A stretch of DNA of 64,000 bases from Microcella putealis (GTDB lineage: Bacteria > Actinomycetota > Actinomycetes > Actinomycetales > Microbacteriaceae): assembly GCF_004216575.1 (NCBI RefSeq), contig NZ_SGWW01000002.1:248001-312000 (forward strand). Direction: 5' to 3'. The notes under the pieces were generated by a model that saw only the letters and a program-made list of their open reading frames with translations, made no database searches and was not told the DNA's origin. Shown piece after piece: positions 15,061 to 23,178 of the stretch. Both the position numbers and the translations under genes were made by a program. Numbering within the stretch: the stretch's first letter is position 1; each line of letters opens with the position of its first letter.

Positions 15061-15777
15061 ATGACGGTACTGATTGGCCTGAGCTCCTACATGGAGCAGG
15101 CCGCGATGGGTCTCTGGGACCGCCCCGCCGCCGTCCTGCCGCGCGTCTACTCCGACTGCGTTCTCGGGGCGGGCGCCGCCTTCGTCGCCTTGCCCCCACA
15201 ACCGGCGAGTGAGGATGCGGTTGCGCGCGTTCTCGACGCCGTCGACGCCCTCATCATCACGGGCGGCAAAGACGTGGATGCGCGCCTCTATGGCCAAGAC
15301 CCGCATCCCGACAACGACGCCCCGCGCCCCGACCGCGACGCCTGGGAGATCGCGCTCGTGCGGGCCGCGATTGCCCGCGATCTGCCCTTCCTCGGCATCT
15401 GCCGCGGCCTGCAGATCCTCAATGTGGCGCTCGGCGGGACGCTCATTCAGCACCTGCCCGACGTGATCGGCTCGAACCGCTACAGCTACGGGGGCGCGGT
15501 GTTTGCCGACAACCCGGTGCTCGTCGAGCCGGGCAGCAGACTCGCCGGCATCGTGGGCGAGCAGCTGACCGTGAAGAGCTACCACCACCAGGCGCTCGAC
15601 CGCGTGGCCGACGGCCTCACGGTGAGCGCGCGCGGCGATGACGGCGTCGTTCAGGCGGTCGACATCGACGGCATGAGTTTTGGGGTGGCCGTGCAGTGGC
15701 ATCCCGAAGAGTCGCCCGACGACCTGCGGCTATTCGCGGCCCTCGTCGACGCCGTCGAGCAGCGACGAGCGCGCTGA
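15061..15777 (+). CDS. Peptidase C26 gamma-glutamyl-amine hydrolase (PuuD-like)
   Basis: A 238-residue class I amidotransferase-fold hydrolase of peptidase family C26. The nucleophile is Cys114 in GICRGLQ, the oxyanion region is GGTLIQHLPD, and QWHPEE supplies the rest of the triad. The ITGGKDVDARLYG segment is diagnostic of gamma-glutamyl-gamma-aminobutyrate hydrolases. It would release glutamate from a gamma-glutamylated product, completing the route begun by the GS-like ligase. It is the third gene of the operon under operator E. Its last 48 bases overlap the convergent kinase-like gene, so transcripts from both sides collide here. The family is clear; the natural substrate depends on the unknown amine. 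Confidence 0.92.
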   Translation: MTVLIGLSSYMEQAAMGLWDRPAAVLPRVYSDCVLGAGAAFVALPPQPASEDAVARVLDAVDALIITGGKDVDARLYGQDPHPDNDAPRPDRDAWEIALVRAAIARDLPFLGICRGLQILNVALGGTLIQHLPDVIGSNRYSYGGAVFADNPVLVEPGSRLAGIVGEQLTVKSYHHQALDRVADGLTVSARGDDGVVQAVDIDGMSFGVAVQWHPEESPDDLRLFAALVDAVEQRRAR

Positions 15778-16821
15778 CGGGGCCCCGCCCGCATCACCGC
15801 GGGGCTTTGCCGCGTCGACCGAGCGCTCGGCGAGGTCGCCGTCGGCGAGGTCGATCGCCTCGGTGAGGCTGCCCGAGCGGCGCTCCGCTCCGTCGACCGA
15901 GCGGGCGAGCGGGTGCATGACGTCGCCGCCGACGCGGTCGAGCAGCGCGTGCAGCATTTCGACGGCATCGTCGACGATCTCGGTCGACCGCTGATCGGTG
16001 CCGTGCAGCAGCCAGCGCGCCACTTCGAGCTCGGCCGCGAATGTCGCACGCGCGACCACCTGGCGGTCGTTGACGCCGCGCGCCTGCGTGTACGCGTCGA
16101 AGGCTGCTTCGGGCACGGCCGGGTCGGCCGAGCCGAGGATCCAGAACAGGTCGCGCGCGGGGTCACCCACCTGCAGGCGCGACCAGCCGAGCACGCCCGT
16201 GATGGTCTCGCCAATGGCTAGCAGCGACGCGGCGCTGAGCGAGCCGTTGATGACAGTGGGGGTGAACTGCCAGAGACTCTGGTCTTCCGCGGCAGACTCC
16301 CAGCGGGTCAGCAGCGACGCCGGAACCAGCCCGGTCGCCGCCGCGCGGTCGAGGGTCGCGACGGCCTCGCGCACGACGTCGACGGGGCGCCACTGCGGAA
16401 GCCCGACGTCGCTGACCACGCTCGTCGGCAGCGCGTGCACGGCGGCGATCGCGCGCCCGATTGAGGCTGCCTGCCCGGGGGTGATTCGTTGCAAGTGCAG
16501 CGATGTTCCGTCGAGATAGTCGGTCACCACGCCCCGCACGCCGCCGAGCAGCGTCTGCCCGATGATGCGTGGCACGGCGAAGGGCAGGCGCGCGCGTACG
16601 CCGTCGCTGAGCGCCCGCAGGGCGACGAGGTCGGCCGACTGCTGCTGCTCGGCGGCCGGCGTGCGCGGCATGCGCATCACGAGCGTGCGCCCGTCGCGGG
16701 CGGCGAGCATCGCCACATCGGCGTCGCCCCCGGTGCTGCCGAGCCGTTCGGCCTTAACGACGTCGAGGCCGGGAACGGCTGCCGTCGCGAGCGCGGCTAG
16801 AGTGAGGGGGGTCCTGGCCAT
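15730..16821 (-). CDS. Aminoglycoside-phosphotransferase-fold protein, probably a pseudokinase
   Basis: A 363-residue protein with the APH kinase fold. The N lobe includes LVMRMPR, with a basic residue where the ATP-binding lysine lies, and the hinge and C lobe follow with the conserved VGDPARDLFW. The catalytic loop, normally H-G-D-x4-N, here reads INGSLSAASL (residues 191-200), lacking both His and Asp. The metal-binding Asp that usually precedes the GDP motif is replaced in VLGWSRLQVGDP. Phosphotransfer therefore looks unlikely. The ATG at 16821 gives the standard MARTPLTLAALATAA start. It is divergent from nudC by about 97 bases. A ligand-binding or regulatory role is possible, but none can be assigned. 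It is not evidence for antibiotic resistance. Confidence 0.8.
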   Translation of the reverse strand: MARTPLTLAALATAAVPGLDVVKAERLGSTGGDADVAMLAARDGRTLVMRMPRTPAAEQQQSADLVALRALSDGVRARLPFAVPRIIGQTLLGGVRGVVTDYLDGTSLHLQRITPGQAASIGRAIAAVHALPTSVVSDVGLPQWRPVDVVREAVATLDRAAATGLVPASLLTRWESAAEDQSLWQFTPTVINGSLSAASLLAIGETITGVLGWSRLQVGDPARDLFWILGSADPAVPEAAFDAYTQARGVNDRQVVARATFAAELEVARWLLHGTDQRSTEIVDDAVEMLHALLDRVGGDVMHPLARSVDGAERRSGSLTEAIDLADGDLAERSVDAAKPRGDAGGAPSARSSLLDGVDEGRE

Positions 16822-16918
16822 GCCCACCAGGGTAGGTGCGCGGGGCCCACGAGGCGGCGCGCGCCACACGGTCCGGTTCGCACGTCCGGCTCTCGCACGT
16901 CCGATTTCCGGGAGTTTC

Positions 16919-17866
16919 ATGCACCGCTCGCTCACCGCGTCGTTGCCGCTGTCGCGGTACCGCATCGACCGCGACCACCTCACCCGCGAGCGTCCGCACC
17001 TGTTCGACGAGCTGTGGGCCGATTCCCGCACCCGCGTGCTCGCGCTGTGGCGCGGCGAAGTCTTGCTCACTCCGGCGACTGAGCCCGCGCTCGCCTTTCT
17101 CACCCCCGATCAGCTTCCCGCGGATGCCCTGCGCATCTACCTGGGGAAAACGATCGATGACGACGACGCGGCCACGGGCATCCCCGCCGGTTCGCCGATC
17201 GTCGCGGTCGTCGTCGACGACAACGCGGGCCCCACCCTTGCCGCCGACATGGTGCGCTGGGGCAACCCCCGCACCTTCGGCCATCAGCTCTGTGACCGCG
17301 ATGCAGGCCTCGCGATCGAGGCGCTCGGCATCGCCAATTGGCACGCGACCCACGAATTCTCGCCGCGCACGGGCAACCCCACCGAGCCAGGTCGGGGCGG
17401 CTGGGTGCGTGTTGACGTCGAGACGGGCCGCGAGATCTTCCCGCGCACCGACGCGGCGATCATCGTGGGCGTGACCGACGAACACGACCGCCTCGTGCTC
17501 GGCAGCAACGCCCAGTGGGAGACGAACCGCTTCTCGCTGCTCGCCGGCTTCGTCGAGCCGGGAGAGTCGCTCGAGGCCGCCGTCGTGCGCGAAGTGTTCG
17601 AAGAGTCGGGCCTCACCGTGGTCGACCCGCAGTACGTCGGCTCGCAGCCGTGGCCGTTCCCGGCCTCGCTCATGCTCGGCTTCCGGGCCACGCTCGACAC
17701 CGCTCGGGCAAGCTCGCTGCGCCCCGACGGCACCGAGATTCTTGACCTGCGCTGGTTCAGCCGCGACGAGCTGGCCGCGAGCCTGAACGACATCGTGCTG
17801 CCGAGCCGTACCTCGATCGCGCGCGCCATCATCGAAGACTGGTTCGGCGAGCCCCTTCCCGCATGA
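16919..17866 (+). CDS. nudC: NADH pyrophosphatase NudC-type Nudix hydrolase
   Basis: A 315-residue Nudix enzyme expected to split NAD(H) into AMP and NMN(H), and possibly to remove NAD caps from RNA. The Nudix box G-x5-E-x7-REVFEESGL spans 210-232, and the NADH-specific array SQPWPFPASLM begins at 242. The zinc-ribbon cysteines found in E. coli NudC are not present; the corresponding stretch around residues 141-162 reads WHATHEFSPRTGNPTEPGRGG. The ATG at 16919 is chosen over several further upstream starts because MHRSLTASLPLSRY begins the family-like domain and GGGAG lies just upstream. The gene overlaps the helicase gene by four bases, the same nudC-uvrD2 arrangement as in mycobacteria. Confidence 0.9.
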   Translation: MHRSLTASLPLSRYRIDRDHLTRERPHLFDELWADSRTRVLALWRGEVLLTPATEPALAFLTPDQLPADALRIYLGKTIDDDDAATGIPAGSPIVAVVVDDNAGPTLAADMVRWGNPRTFGHQLCDRDAGLAIEALGIANWHATHEFSPRTGNPTEPGRGGWVRVDVETGREIFPRTDAAIIVGVTDEHDRLVLGSNAQWETNRFSLLAGFVEPGESLEAAVVREVFEESGLTVVDPQYVGSQPWPFPASLMLGFRATLDTARASSLRPDGTEILDLRWFSRDELAASLNDIVLPSRTSIARAIIEDWFGEPLPA

Positions 17867-19575
17867 CCACCGTCACCGCCGACCGCCTGCTCGCCCAGCT
17901 CGACGACCGCCAGCGCGAGGTCGCCGAGGCGCTGGTCGGCCCGGTCTGCGTGCTCGCCGGCGCCGGCACGGGTAAGACCCGCGCCATCACGCACCGCATC
18001 GCCTACGGGGTGGCCACCGGCGCCTATGACCCGCGCCGCGTCATGGCGCTCACCTTCACGACCCGGGCGGCGGGCGAGTTGCTCGGCCGGCTGCGGGCCC
18101 TGGGCGCGGAGGGGGTCTCGGCCCGCACCTTCCACTCGGCGGCCCTGCGCCAATTGGCCTACTTCTGGCCCACCGTCGTGGGTGGCGCGCCGCCGCGCGT
18201 GCTCGACGGCAAGGCGCAGCTGCTCGGGCAGGCGGCGCAGACACTGAAGATCCGCGTCGACACGGCCGCGCTGCGCGACCTCGCCGCCGAGATCGAGTGG
18301 CGCAAGGTCAGCCGCCTGTCGATCGACGAGTACGCCGTGCGGGCCCCGAGCCGCGGGCTGCCCGGCGGATTGACCGTCGAGCAGGTCGTCGACCTCCAGA
18401 AGCGCTACGAAGCGGTCAAAGACGAGCGCCGGCAGATCGATTTTGAGGATGTTCTGCTCGCCACCGCGGGGATGCTCGAGAACGAAGCGCGCGTCGCCGA
18501 GCAGGTGCGCGAGCAGTACCGCTTCTTCGTCGTCGACGAGTACCAAGACGTGTCGCCCCTGCAGCACGACCTGCTGACGCTGTGGCTCGGCGGCCGCCGC
18601 GAACTGTGCGTGGTCGGCGACGCCTCGCAGACCATTTATTCGTTCGCCGGGGCGACGAGCGACTACCTCGTGCGGTTCGGCGACGAGTACCCCGAGGCTG
18701 CCCTGGTTCGGCTGGAAGACAACTACCGCTCGACGACCCAGATCGTTGACAGCGCGAACCGGCTCATGCGCGGCAGGCCCGGGGCGCTGACGCTGCGCGC
18801 GGCGCGCGACGGGGCGTCGGGGCCTGCCCCGAGCATCCGGCAATTCGGCGACGACGTGACCGAGGCCCAGTACGTCGCCGAGCAGGTCGCCCAGCGCATC
18901 GCCGACGGCGCCGCGCCCGAATCGATCGCCGTGCTGTACCGCATCAACACGCAGTCGATCGCGCTCGAGGCCGCCCTGCGCCGCCAGAACGTTCCCGTGC
19001 AGTCGCGAGCGAACAGCCGATTCTTCGACCAGCCCGAAGTGCGCCAGGCGATGCTGTTGCTGCGCGGCGCATCGGTTGCCGTCGGCGACGAACCGCTGTT
19101 CAAGAGCGTGAGCGACGTGCTGCGCGGGCTCGGCTGGCGCCAAGACCCGCCCATCGGCGGGGGCGCCGAGCGGGCGCGCTGGGACGCCATGAACGCCCTG
19201 CTGGCGCTCGCCGAAGAAGCCCCCGCGGGCACGACGCTCGGCCAGTTCGTCGACGAGCTGCGCACGCGCGCCGAGCAGCAGCACGCGCCGACGATCTCGG
19301 CGGTGACGCTCTCGACCCTGCACGCGGCGAAGGGTCTCGAGTGGGATCACGTGCACCTCGTCGGCCTGTCGGAAGGGCTCGTGCCGATTAGCTACGCCGG
19401 CACCGACCTTGCCGCGATCGACGAAGAACGCCGCCTGCTGTACGTGGGCCTGACCCGTGCCCGACGCACCCTCGCGCTGTCGTGGGCCGCCACCGGGCCC
19501 AGCAGCCGGGGCGAGCGCAGCCCCAGCCGCTTCCTCGCCGAGCTCAGCCCGCCGCGATCGGCGTCACGGCGCTGA
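17863..19575 (+). CDS. uvrD2: UvrD/PcrA-family ATP-dependent DNA helicase (UvrD2-like)
   Basis: A 570-residue superfamily 1A helicase. Walker A is AGAGTGKTR (32-40), motif Ia ALTFTTRAAGEL, motif II VVDEYQDVSPLQ (Walker B), motif III GDASQTIYSFAGA, motif IV NYRST, motif V TLHAAKGLEWDHV, and motif VI YVGLTRARRTL. It lacks the C-terminal HRDC and cysteine-rich part that the longer mycobacterial UvrD2 carries, which makes it about 130 residues shorter. It unwinds DNA 3' to 5' in repair or replication-conflict removal. It overlaps nudC by four bases upstream and ends inside the 3' end of the convergent E1-like gene (32 bases shared). Confidence 0.92.
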   Translation: MTTVTADRLLAQLDDRQREVAEALVGPVCVLAGAGTGKTRAITHRIAYGVATGAYDPRRVMALTFTTRAAGELLGRLRALGAEGVSARTFHSAALRQLAYFWPTVVGGAPPRVLDGKAQLLGQAAQTLKIRVDTAALRDLAAEIEWRKVSRLSIDEYAVRAPSRGLPGGLTVEQVVDLQKRYEAVKDERRQIDFEDVLLATAGMLENEARVAEQVREQYRFFVVDEYQDVSPLQHDLLTLWLGGRRELCVVGDASQTIYSFAGATSDYLVRFGDEYPEAALVRLEDNYRSTTQIVDSANRLMRGRPGALTLRAARDGASGPAPSIRQFGDDVTEAQYVAEQVAQRIADGAAPESIAVLYRINTQSIALEAALRRQNVPVQSRANSRFFDQPEVRQAMLLLRGASVAVGDEPLFKSVSDVLRGLGWRQDPPIGGGAERARWDAMNALLALAEEAPAGTTLGQFVDELRTRAEQQHAPTISAVTLSTLHAAKGLEWDHVHLVGLSEGLVPISYAGTDLAAIDEERRLLYVGLTRARRTLALSWAATGPSSRGERSPSRFLAELSPPRSASRR

Positions 19576-20347
19576 GTTCGAGCCCCCGGCAGCCGCAGCG
19601 CGGGCTCGGGCCCCACGCGCGCTCGGATCGCTCGCCGGTCTCGGTGTCGAGTCGCACCTGTCGGGGCGAGCGCTCGGCGAGAATGCGCACGATCTCGAGC
19701 GCCGCCTCGGTCGCCGCGAGCTCGGTGTCGGCGGCCGCTTGCGTGCGCCACAACTGAGTGCCGATCGCGGGCCAGGCGGGGTCGGCGTCGGTGCGCTGCT
19801 GTTCCACGCAGGCCAGGCACGGCGTCAGCCCCGGGTCGACGAGGGGCCCCACGGTCACCGCGAGCTCACCGAAGACGACCGGCAGATGCAGCACGTCGCG
19901 GTTCAGCCAGCGCGTGTGCTCCAGCGGATCGATCACGTGGTGGCTGACGAGCACCACGGCCGCGACGTCGCGCGCGTCGAGGTCGTCGCCCCGCGCGGCC
20001 GTGACCACGCGGAAGCCCGCGCTCGCGAGCAGCCCGGCGATGCGGCCCGTCGCCCCCGTCGCCTCCCCGATGACGGCGAGCCGTGGGCGCGTCGCCTCGG
20101 TGGCGGGCGGAGCGAACGCTGGCGAGAGCCGCTCGACGAGACGCGTCACGCGCTCGGGTGAGACGCGTGCGAGTTCGGCGAGCACGTCGAGCCCATCGCG
20201 GGTGACCCCGGTCGACAGCGCCGCGATCAGTCGGGCCTCGCCATCGCCCACGTCGTCCACCACGACGACCACGGGGTCGACGCCGATCTGTACGGTGCGG
20301 GGGTCGCGCCAAACGAGCGCGCGGCGGGGGTCGAGGCGCAGGATCAT
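19544..20347 (-). CDS. E1/ocin-ThiF-like protein with four-cysteine zinc site
   Basis: A 267-residue protein resembling the ThiF/E1-like or TOMM cyclodehydratase-associated family. An N-terminal winged-helix-like part (to about residue 85) precedes a Rossmann-like segment, RLAVIGEATGATGRIAGLL (89-107), and four cysteines, CLAC at 177-180 and CGC at 251-253, that form the zinc site typical of E1-like folds. There is no adenylation arginine/aspartate set that I can identify confidently. The ATG at 20347 is used; an ATG at 20356 is an alternative. No thiazole/oxazole peptide or dehydrogenase gene is nearby, and the position beside uvrD2 and the zincin-like gene is conserved in actinobacteria, so a housekeeping role is more likely than a natural-product one. 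Function unknown. Confidence 0.7.
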   Translation of the reverse strand: MILRLDPRRALVWRDPRTVQIGVDPVVVVVDDVGDGEARLIAALSTGVTRDGLDVLAELARVSPERVTRLVERLSPAFAPPATEATRPRLAVIGEATGATGRIAGLLASAGFRVVTAARGDDLDARDVAAVVLVSHHVIDPLEHTRWLNRDVLHLPVVFGELAVTVGPLVDPGLTPCLACVEQQRTDADPAWPAIGTQLWRTQAAADTELAATEAALEIVRILAERSPRQVRLDTETGERSERAWGPSPRCGCRGLELSAVTPIAAG

Positions 20348-20462
20348 GGCGCACATGATGCGCCGCGGGCGTCGCCGTGCGGGGGCGTTGTGCACACCCG
20401 CCGTCACCCGCGCCAACTACCCCCGCACGCGGCTCCGGCCGGACCTCCTGCCGGGCGCCGGA

Positions 20463-21860
20463 TCAGGCGGTCGGTTCGGCGCTCGACGGCGGCTCGTCCG
20501 GCGCCTCGCCGGGGCCGCGCTCGACGGGGCGGTCGCCCTCGTCGGCGAGCAGATCGCTGAGCGCCTTGTCGAGCGCATCGGGCTCGGTCGTGGCCTCCGT
20601 CATTGACCGGATGCGCGCATCCGGGTCGTCGATGTCGGCCGCGGTCGGCATGATGTCGGGGTGCGCCCACAGGCCGTCGCGGGCATCCGCCCCGACGGCG
20701 TCGGTGACCGCGCGCCAGAAGGCGGCCGCCTCGCGGAGGCGCCGGGGGCGCAGCTCGAGGCCGACGAGCGTCGCGAAGGCGCGTTCGCCCGGCCCGCCCG
20801 ACGCGCGGCGGCGGCGCACCATCTCGGCGACCGCGTCGGCCTTCGGGATGCGCCGGGTCGCGTCAGCCGTCACCACGTCGACCCAGCCCTCGATCAGCGC
20901 GAGCGTCGTCTCGAGCCGGCCAAGCGCCTGCTGCTGCGATTCGGACTTCGGCTCGATCAGCTCGCCGCTCGTGAGCAGCTCCCGCAGGCCGTCGAGGTTC
21001 TGGGGGTCGAAGTCGGCGGCGAGCGCCTCCAGTCGATCCGTTCTGATCCGGGTTCCGCGCGTGGCATCCGTGATGGCGCTCGTCAGGTGGGCGCGCAGCC
21101 AGCGGGCGTGCCGGAAGAGGCGCGCGTGCGCGAGCTCACGAACCGCCAGGTACAGCTGAATCTGATCGGTCGGGATGTCGAGGTCGGTGCCGAACGCCGT
21201 GACGTTCTGCGGCAGCATCGCCGCCTGCACCTCGGTCTCGTCCCGCCCGGGTAGCAGCGGAATGCCGATGTCGCCGCCCGAGACGACCTCTGCCGACAAG
21301 CGCCCGATCACCTGACCGAGCTGCAGTGCGAAGAGGGCGCCGCCGACCTGGCGCATCATCTGGGTGGCGCCCGCGAGCATCCCCTTCAGTTCTTCGGGAA
21401 CCTGCTCGGCGAGCACGGTCGTCATCGAATCGGCGATCGAGTTCGCCACCGGGTCGGCGAGCTCTGTCCAGACGGGCATCGTCTGGTGCGCCCACTCGGC
21501 GCGGGTCAGCAGCGCCGGCTCGCTCGTCAGTTGCGTGATCGTGGTTGCCTCGTCGAGCCAGAGCGCGGCGACGCTGAGCGCCTGCCGCAGACGGTCGAGC
21601 TCGAGGTCGCTCGTGCGCGTCGAGCCCTCCGCGGCGATGCGGCCGGCCTCCTCGCGGGCGGTCTGCCAGTCGATGCCGTCGCCCGAGGCGTTCATCGCCT
21701 TGCGCAGCTGCCCCATGAGGCGCGCCATCATGACCGGGTCGGAGGGCAGGCCCGCGGCGCCCGCCAGCTTCGACGGGTCCATGTCGCCCTCCCCGGACAG
21801 GAATTTGCGCATCATGTCGCGGAACTCGTCGTCGTTCGCCCCGAGGGGGTTCTCAGCCAT
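20463..21860 (-). CDS. Zincin-like metallopeptidase-family protein (DUF2342)
   Basis: A 465-residue protein of the actinobacterial zincin-like family (mycobacterial Rv3195 relatives). The N-terminal MAENPLGANDDEFRDMMRK start, the middle LYLAVRELAHARLFRHARWL and the later EGWVDVV follow the family plan. At the site expected to hold HExxH it reads RELAH (241-245), so the first zinc histidine is Arg; whether it binds metal or cleaves protein is doubtful. The C-terminal 50 residues are acidic and Pro-rich and probably disordered. It is divergent from the PDZ/Lon-like gene, with 126 bases between the two starts. That pairing is conserved in actinobacteria and hints at a common process with the PDZ protease and UPF0182. 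Confidence 0.75.
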   Translation of the reverse strand: MAENPLGANDDEFRDMMRKFLSGEGDMDPSKLAGAAGLPSDPVMMARLMGQLRKAMNASGDGIDWQTAREEAGRIAAEGSTRTSDLELDRLRQALSVAALWLDEATTITQLTSEPALLTRAEWAHQTMPVWTELADPVANSIADSMTTVLAEQVPEELKGMLAGATQMMRQVGGALFALQLGQVIGRLSAEVVSGGDIGIPLLPGRDETEVQAAMLPQNVTAFGTDLDIPTDQIQLYLAVRELAHARLFRHARWLRAHLTSAITDATRGTRIRTDRLEALAADFDPQNLDGLRELLTSGELIEPKSESQQQALGRLETTLALIEGWVDVVTADATRRIPKADAVAEMVRRRRASGGPGERAFATLVGLELRPRRLREAAAFWRAVTDAVGADARDGLWAHPDIMPTAADIDDPDARIRSMTEATTEPDALDKALSDLLADEGDRPVERGPGEAPDEPPSSAEPTA

Positions 21861-21986
21861 GGTTCCTACGCTAATGCGGTTGTGCCCCGCGAGCCCCGGG
21901 CGTTCGCCGTAGGCTGACCGGGCTCACAGTCGCGGTTCAGCCCCCGCACCACCCATCCCGATCACCCATTGCCCCGAAGGAGACGC

Positions 21987-23102
21987 GTGAGCCTGTTCAG
22001 CGACGACGACGATGCGCGCGTCTCGTCGACGGTCCGCCGCGGTGGCCGTCGCGTGGGCCTGTTGATGATGGCCGTCACCGTCTTCGGGATGCTGGGGCTC
22101 GCGATTCTGCCGTCCCCGTACGTCATCGAGCGCCCCGGCCCCGTCTTCGACACCCTGGGTTCGGTCACCGTCGACGGCGACGAGGTGCCGCTGATCGAGA
22201 TCCCGAACGAGACGACGTACCCGACCGAGGGGTCGCTGAGCCTGCTCACCGTCAACGTCCTCGGCAACCGCGAGAGCTCGCCGAACTGGTTCGAGGTCAT
22301 GCGTGCGTTCGTCACGCCGTCGCAGTCGGTCGTCCCCGTCGACCAGGTGTTCCCCGAGGGGGTCACGACCGAGCAGCGCCGCGAGCAGTCCCGGGTTGAC
22401 ATGGAGAACTCGCAGCAGGAGGCCGTCGCCGCCGCCCTGCGGGCCCTCGGCGAGCCCTACGAATCGCGCCTGATCGTCGTCGATGTCGTCGAGGGCAGCC
22501 CGGCCGAGGGAACGGTGCAGGCCGACGACGAGATCGTGGCGGTCAACGGGGTGCCGGTGCGTGACGTCACGGCTCTGCGCGACGAGATCGCCACCAACGG
22601 CGTCGGTGGCGCTGCCGAGATCACGGTGCGCCGGGGCGGCGAGCAGCAGGTTTTGTCGGTCACCCCCGAGCTCTCGGAGGGTGCTGACCGGGTGCCGGTC
22701 ATCGGCGTGCTGATCGCGGGCGAGTACGAGTTCCCAATCGACGTGCGCATTCGCCTCGACAGCGTGGGCGGGCCGAGCGCCGGCATGATGTTCGCACTCG
22801 GCATCATCGACAAGCTCACGCCCGGATCGCTCGCGGGCGGGGCCGACGTCGCCGGTACCGGCACGATCGCAGCTGATGGCAGTGTCGGCCGCATTGGCGG
22901 TGTGGTGCAGAAGATGTTCGCGGCCGAGGGCGTCGGCGCCGACGTCTTTCTTGCGCCCGCCGGCAACTGTGACGAGATCACCGGCAACATTCCGGGTGAT
23001 TTGGATGTCTACCCGGTCGCGACGCTGGACGAGGCGATCGCCGTGCTCCAGGCCGTAGGCGAGGGTGCGTCGACCGCGGATTTCGCTCGCTGCGGACTCT
23101 AG
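21987..23102 (+). CDS. Membrane-anchored PDZ/Lon-like (S16) serine protease, YlbL family
   Basis: A 371-residue protein. An Arg-rich N-terminus precedes one transmembrane segment (about 23-42), then an extracytoplasmic part with a PDZ domain (about 165-230) and a Lon-type S16 protease domain. The catalytic dyad is visible: Ser264 in GGPSAGMMFALG and Lys309 in GGVVQKMFAAEG. The GTG at 21987 is preferred because GAAGGAGA lies just upstream; a TTG 18 bases further up is less likely. It is the counterpart of mycobacterial Rv3194c and Bacillus YlbL. The substrate is unknown; surface quality control is a reasonable guess. UPF0182 follows 76 bases later on the same strand, as in other actinobacteria. 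Confidence 0.9.
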   Translation: MSLFSDDDDARVSSTVRRGGRRVGLLMMAVTVFGMLGLAILPSPYVIERPGPVFDTLGSVTVDGDEVPLIEIPNETTYPTEGSLSLLTVNVLGNRESSPNWFEVMRAFVTPSQSVVPVDQVFPEGVTTEQRREQSRVDMENSQQEAVAAALRALGEPYESRLIVVDVVEGSPAEGTVQADDEIVAVNGVPVRDVTALRDEIATNGVGGAAEITVRRGGEQQVLSVTPELSEGADRVPVIGVLIAGEYEFPIDVRIRLDSVGGPSAGMMFALGIIDKLTPGSLAGGADVAGTGTIAADGSVGRIGGVVQKMFAAEGVGADVFLAPAGNCDEITGNIPGDLDVYPVATLDEAIAVLQAVGEGASTADFARCGL

Positions 23103-23178
23103 GTGACGCCCCGGTAGGCGTTCAGCTTGCTCCCACTAGTCTGGAAGCGAGTGCCCACCAACCCCGGGAGATCCCGAC

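Noticed and set aside
13203..15777. Definite assignment of the amine genes as the putrescine (Puu) pathway
   Set aside because: The FAD-dependent PuuB oxidase is missing and the regulon contains catechol-cleavage and P450 genes, so putrescine is only one of several possible substrates.
15730..16821. Aminoglycoside or macrolide resistance kinase
   Set aside because: The catalytic His/Asp loop and the metal-binding Asp are not present.
17284..19356. 690-codon minus-strand open frame opposite nudC and uvrD2
   Set aside because: Antisense shadow; its plus-strand counterparts carry all helicase and Nudix motifs.
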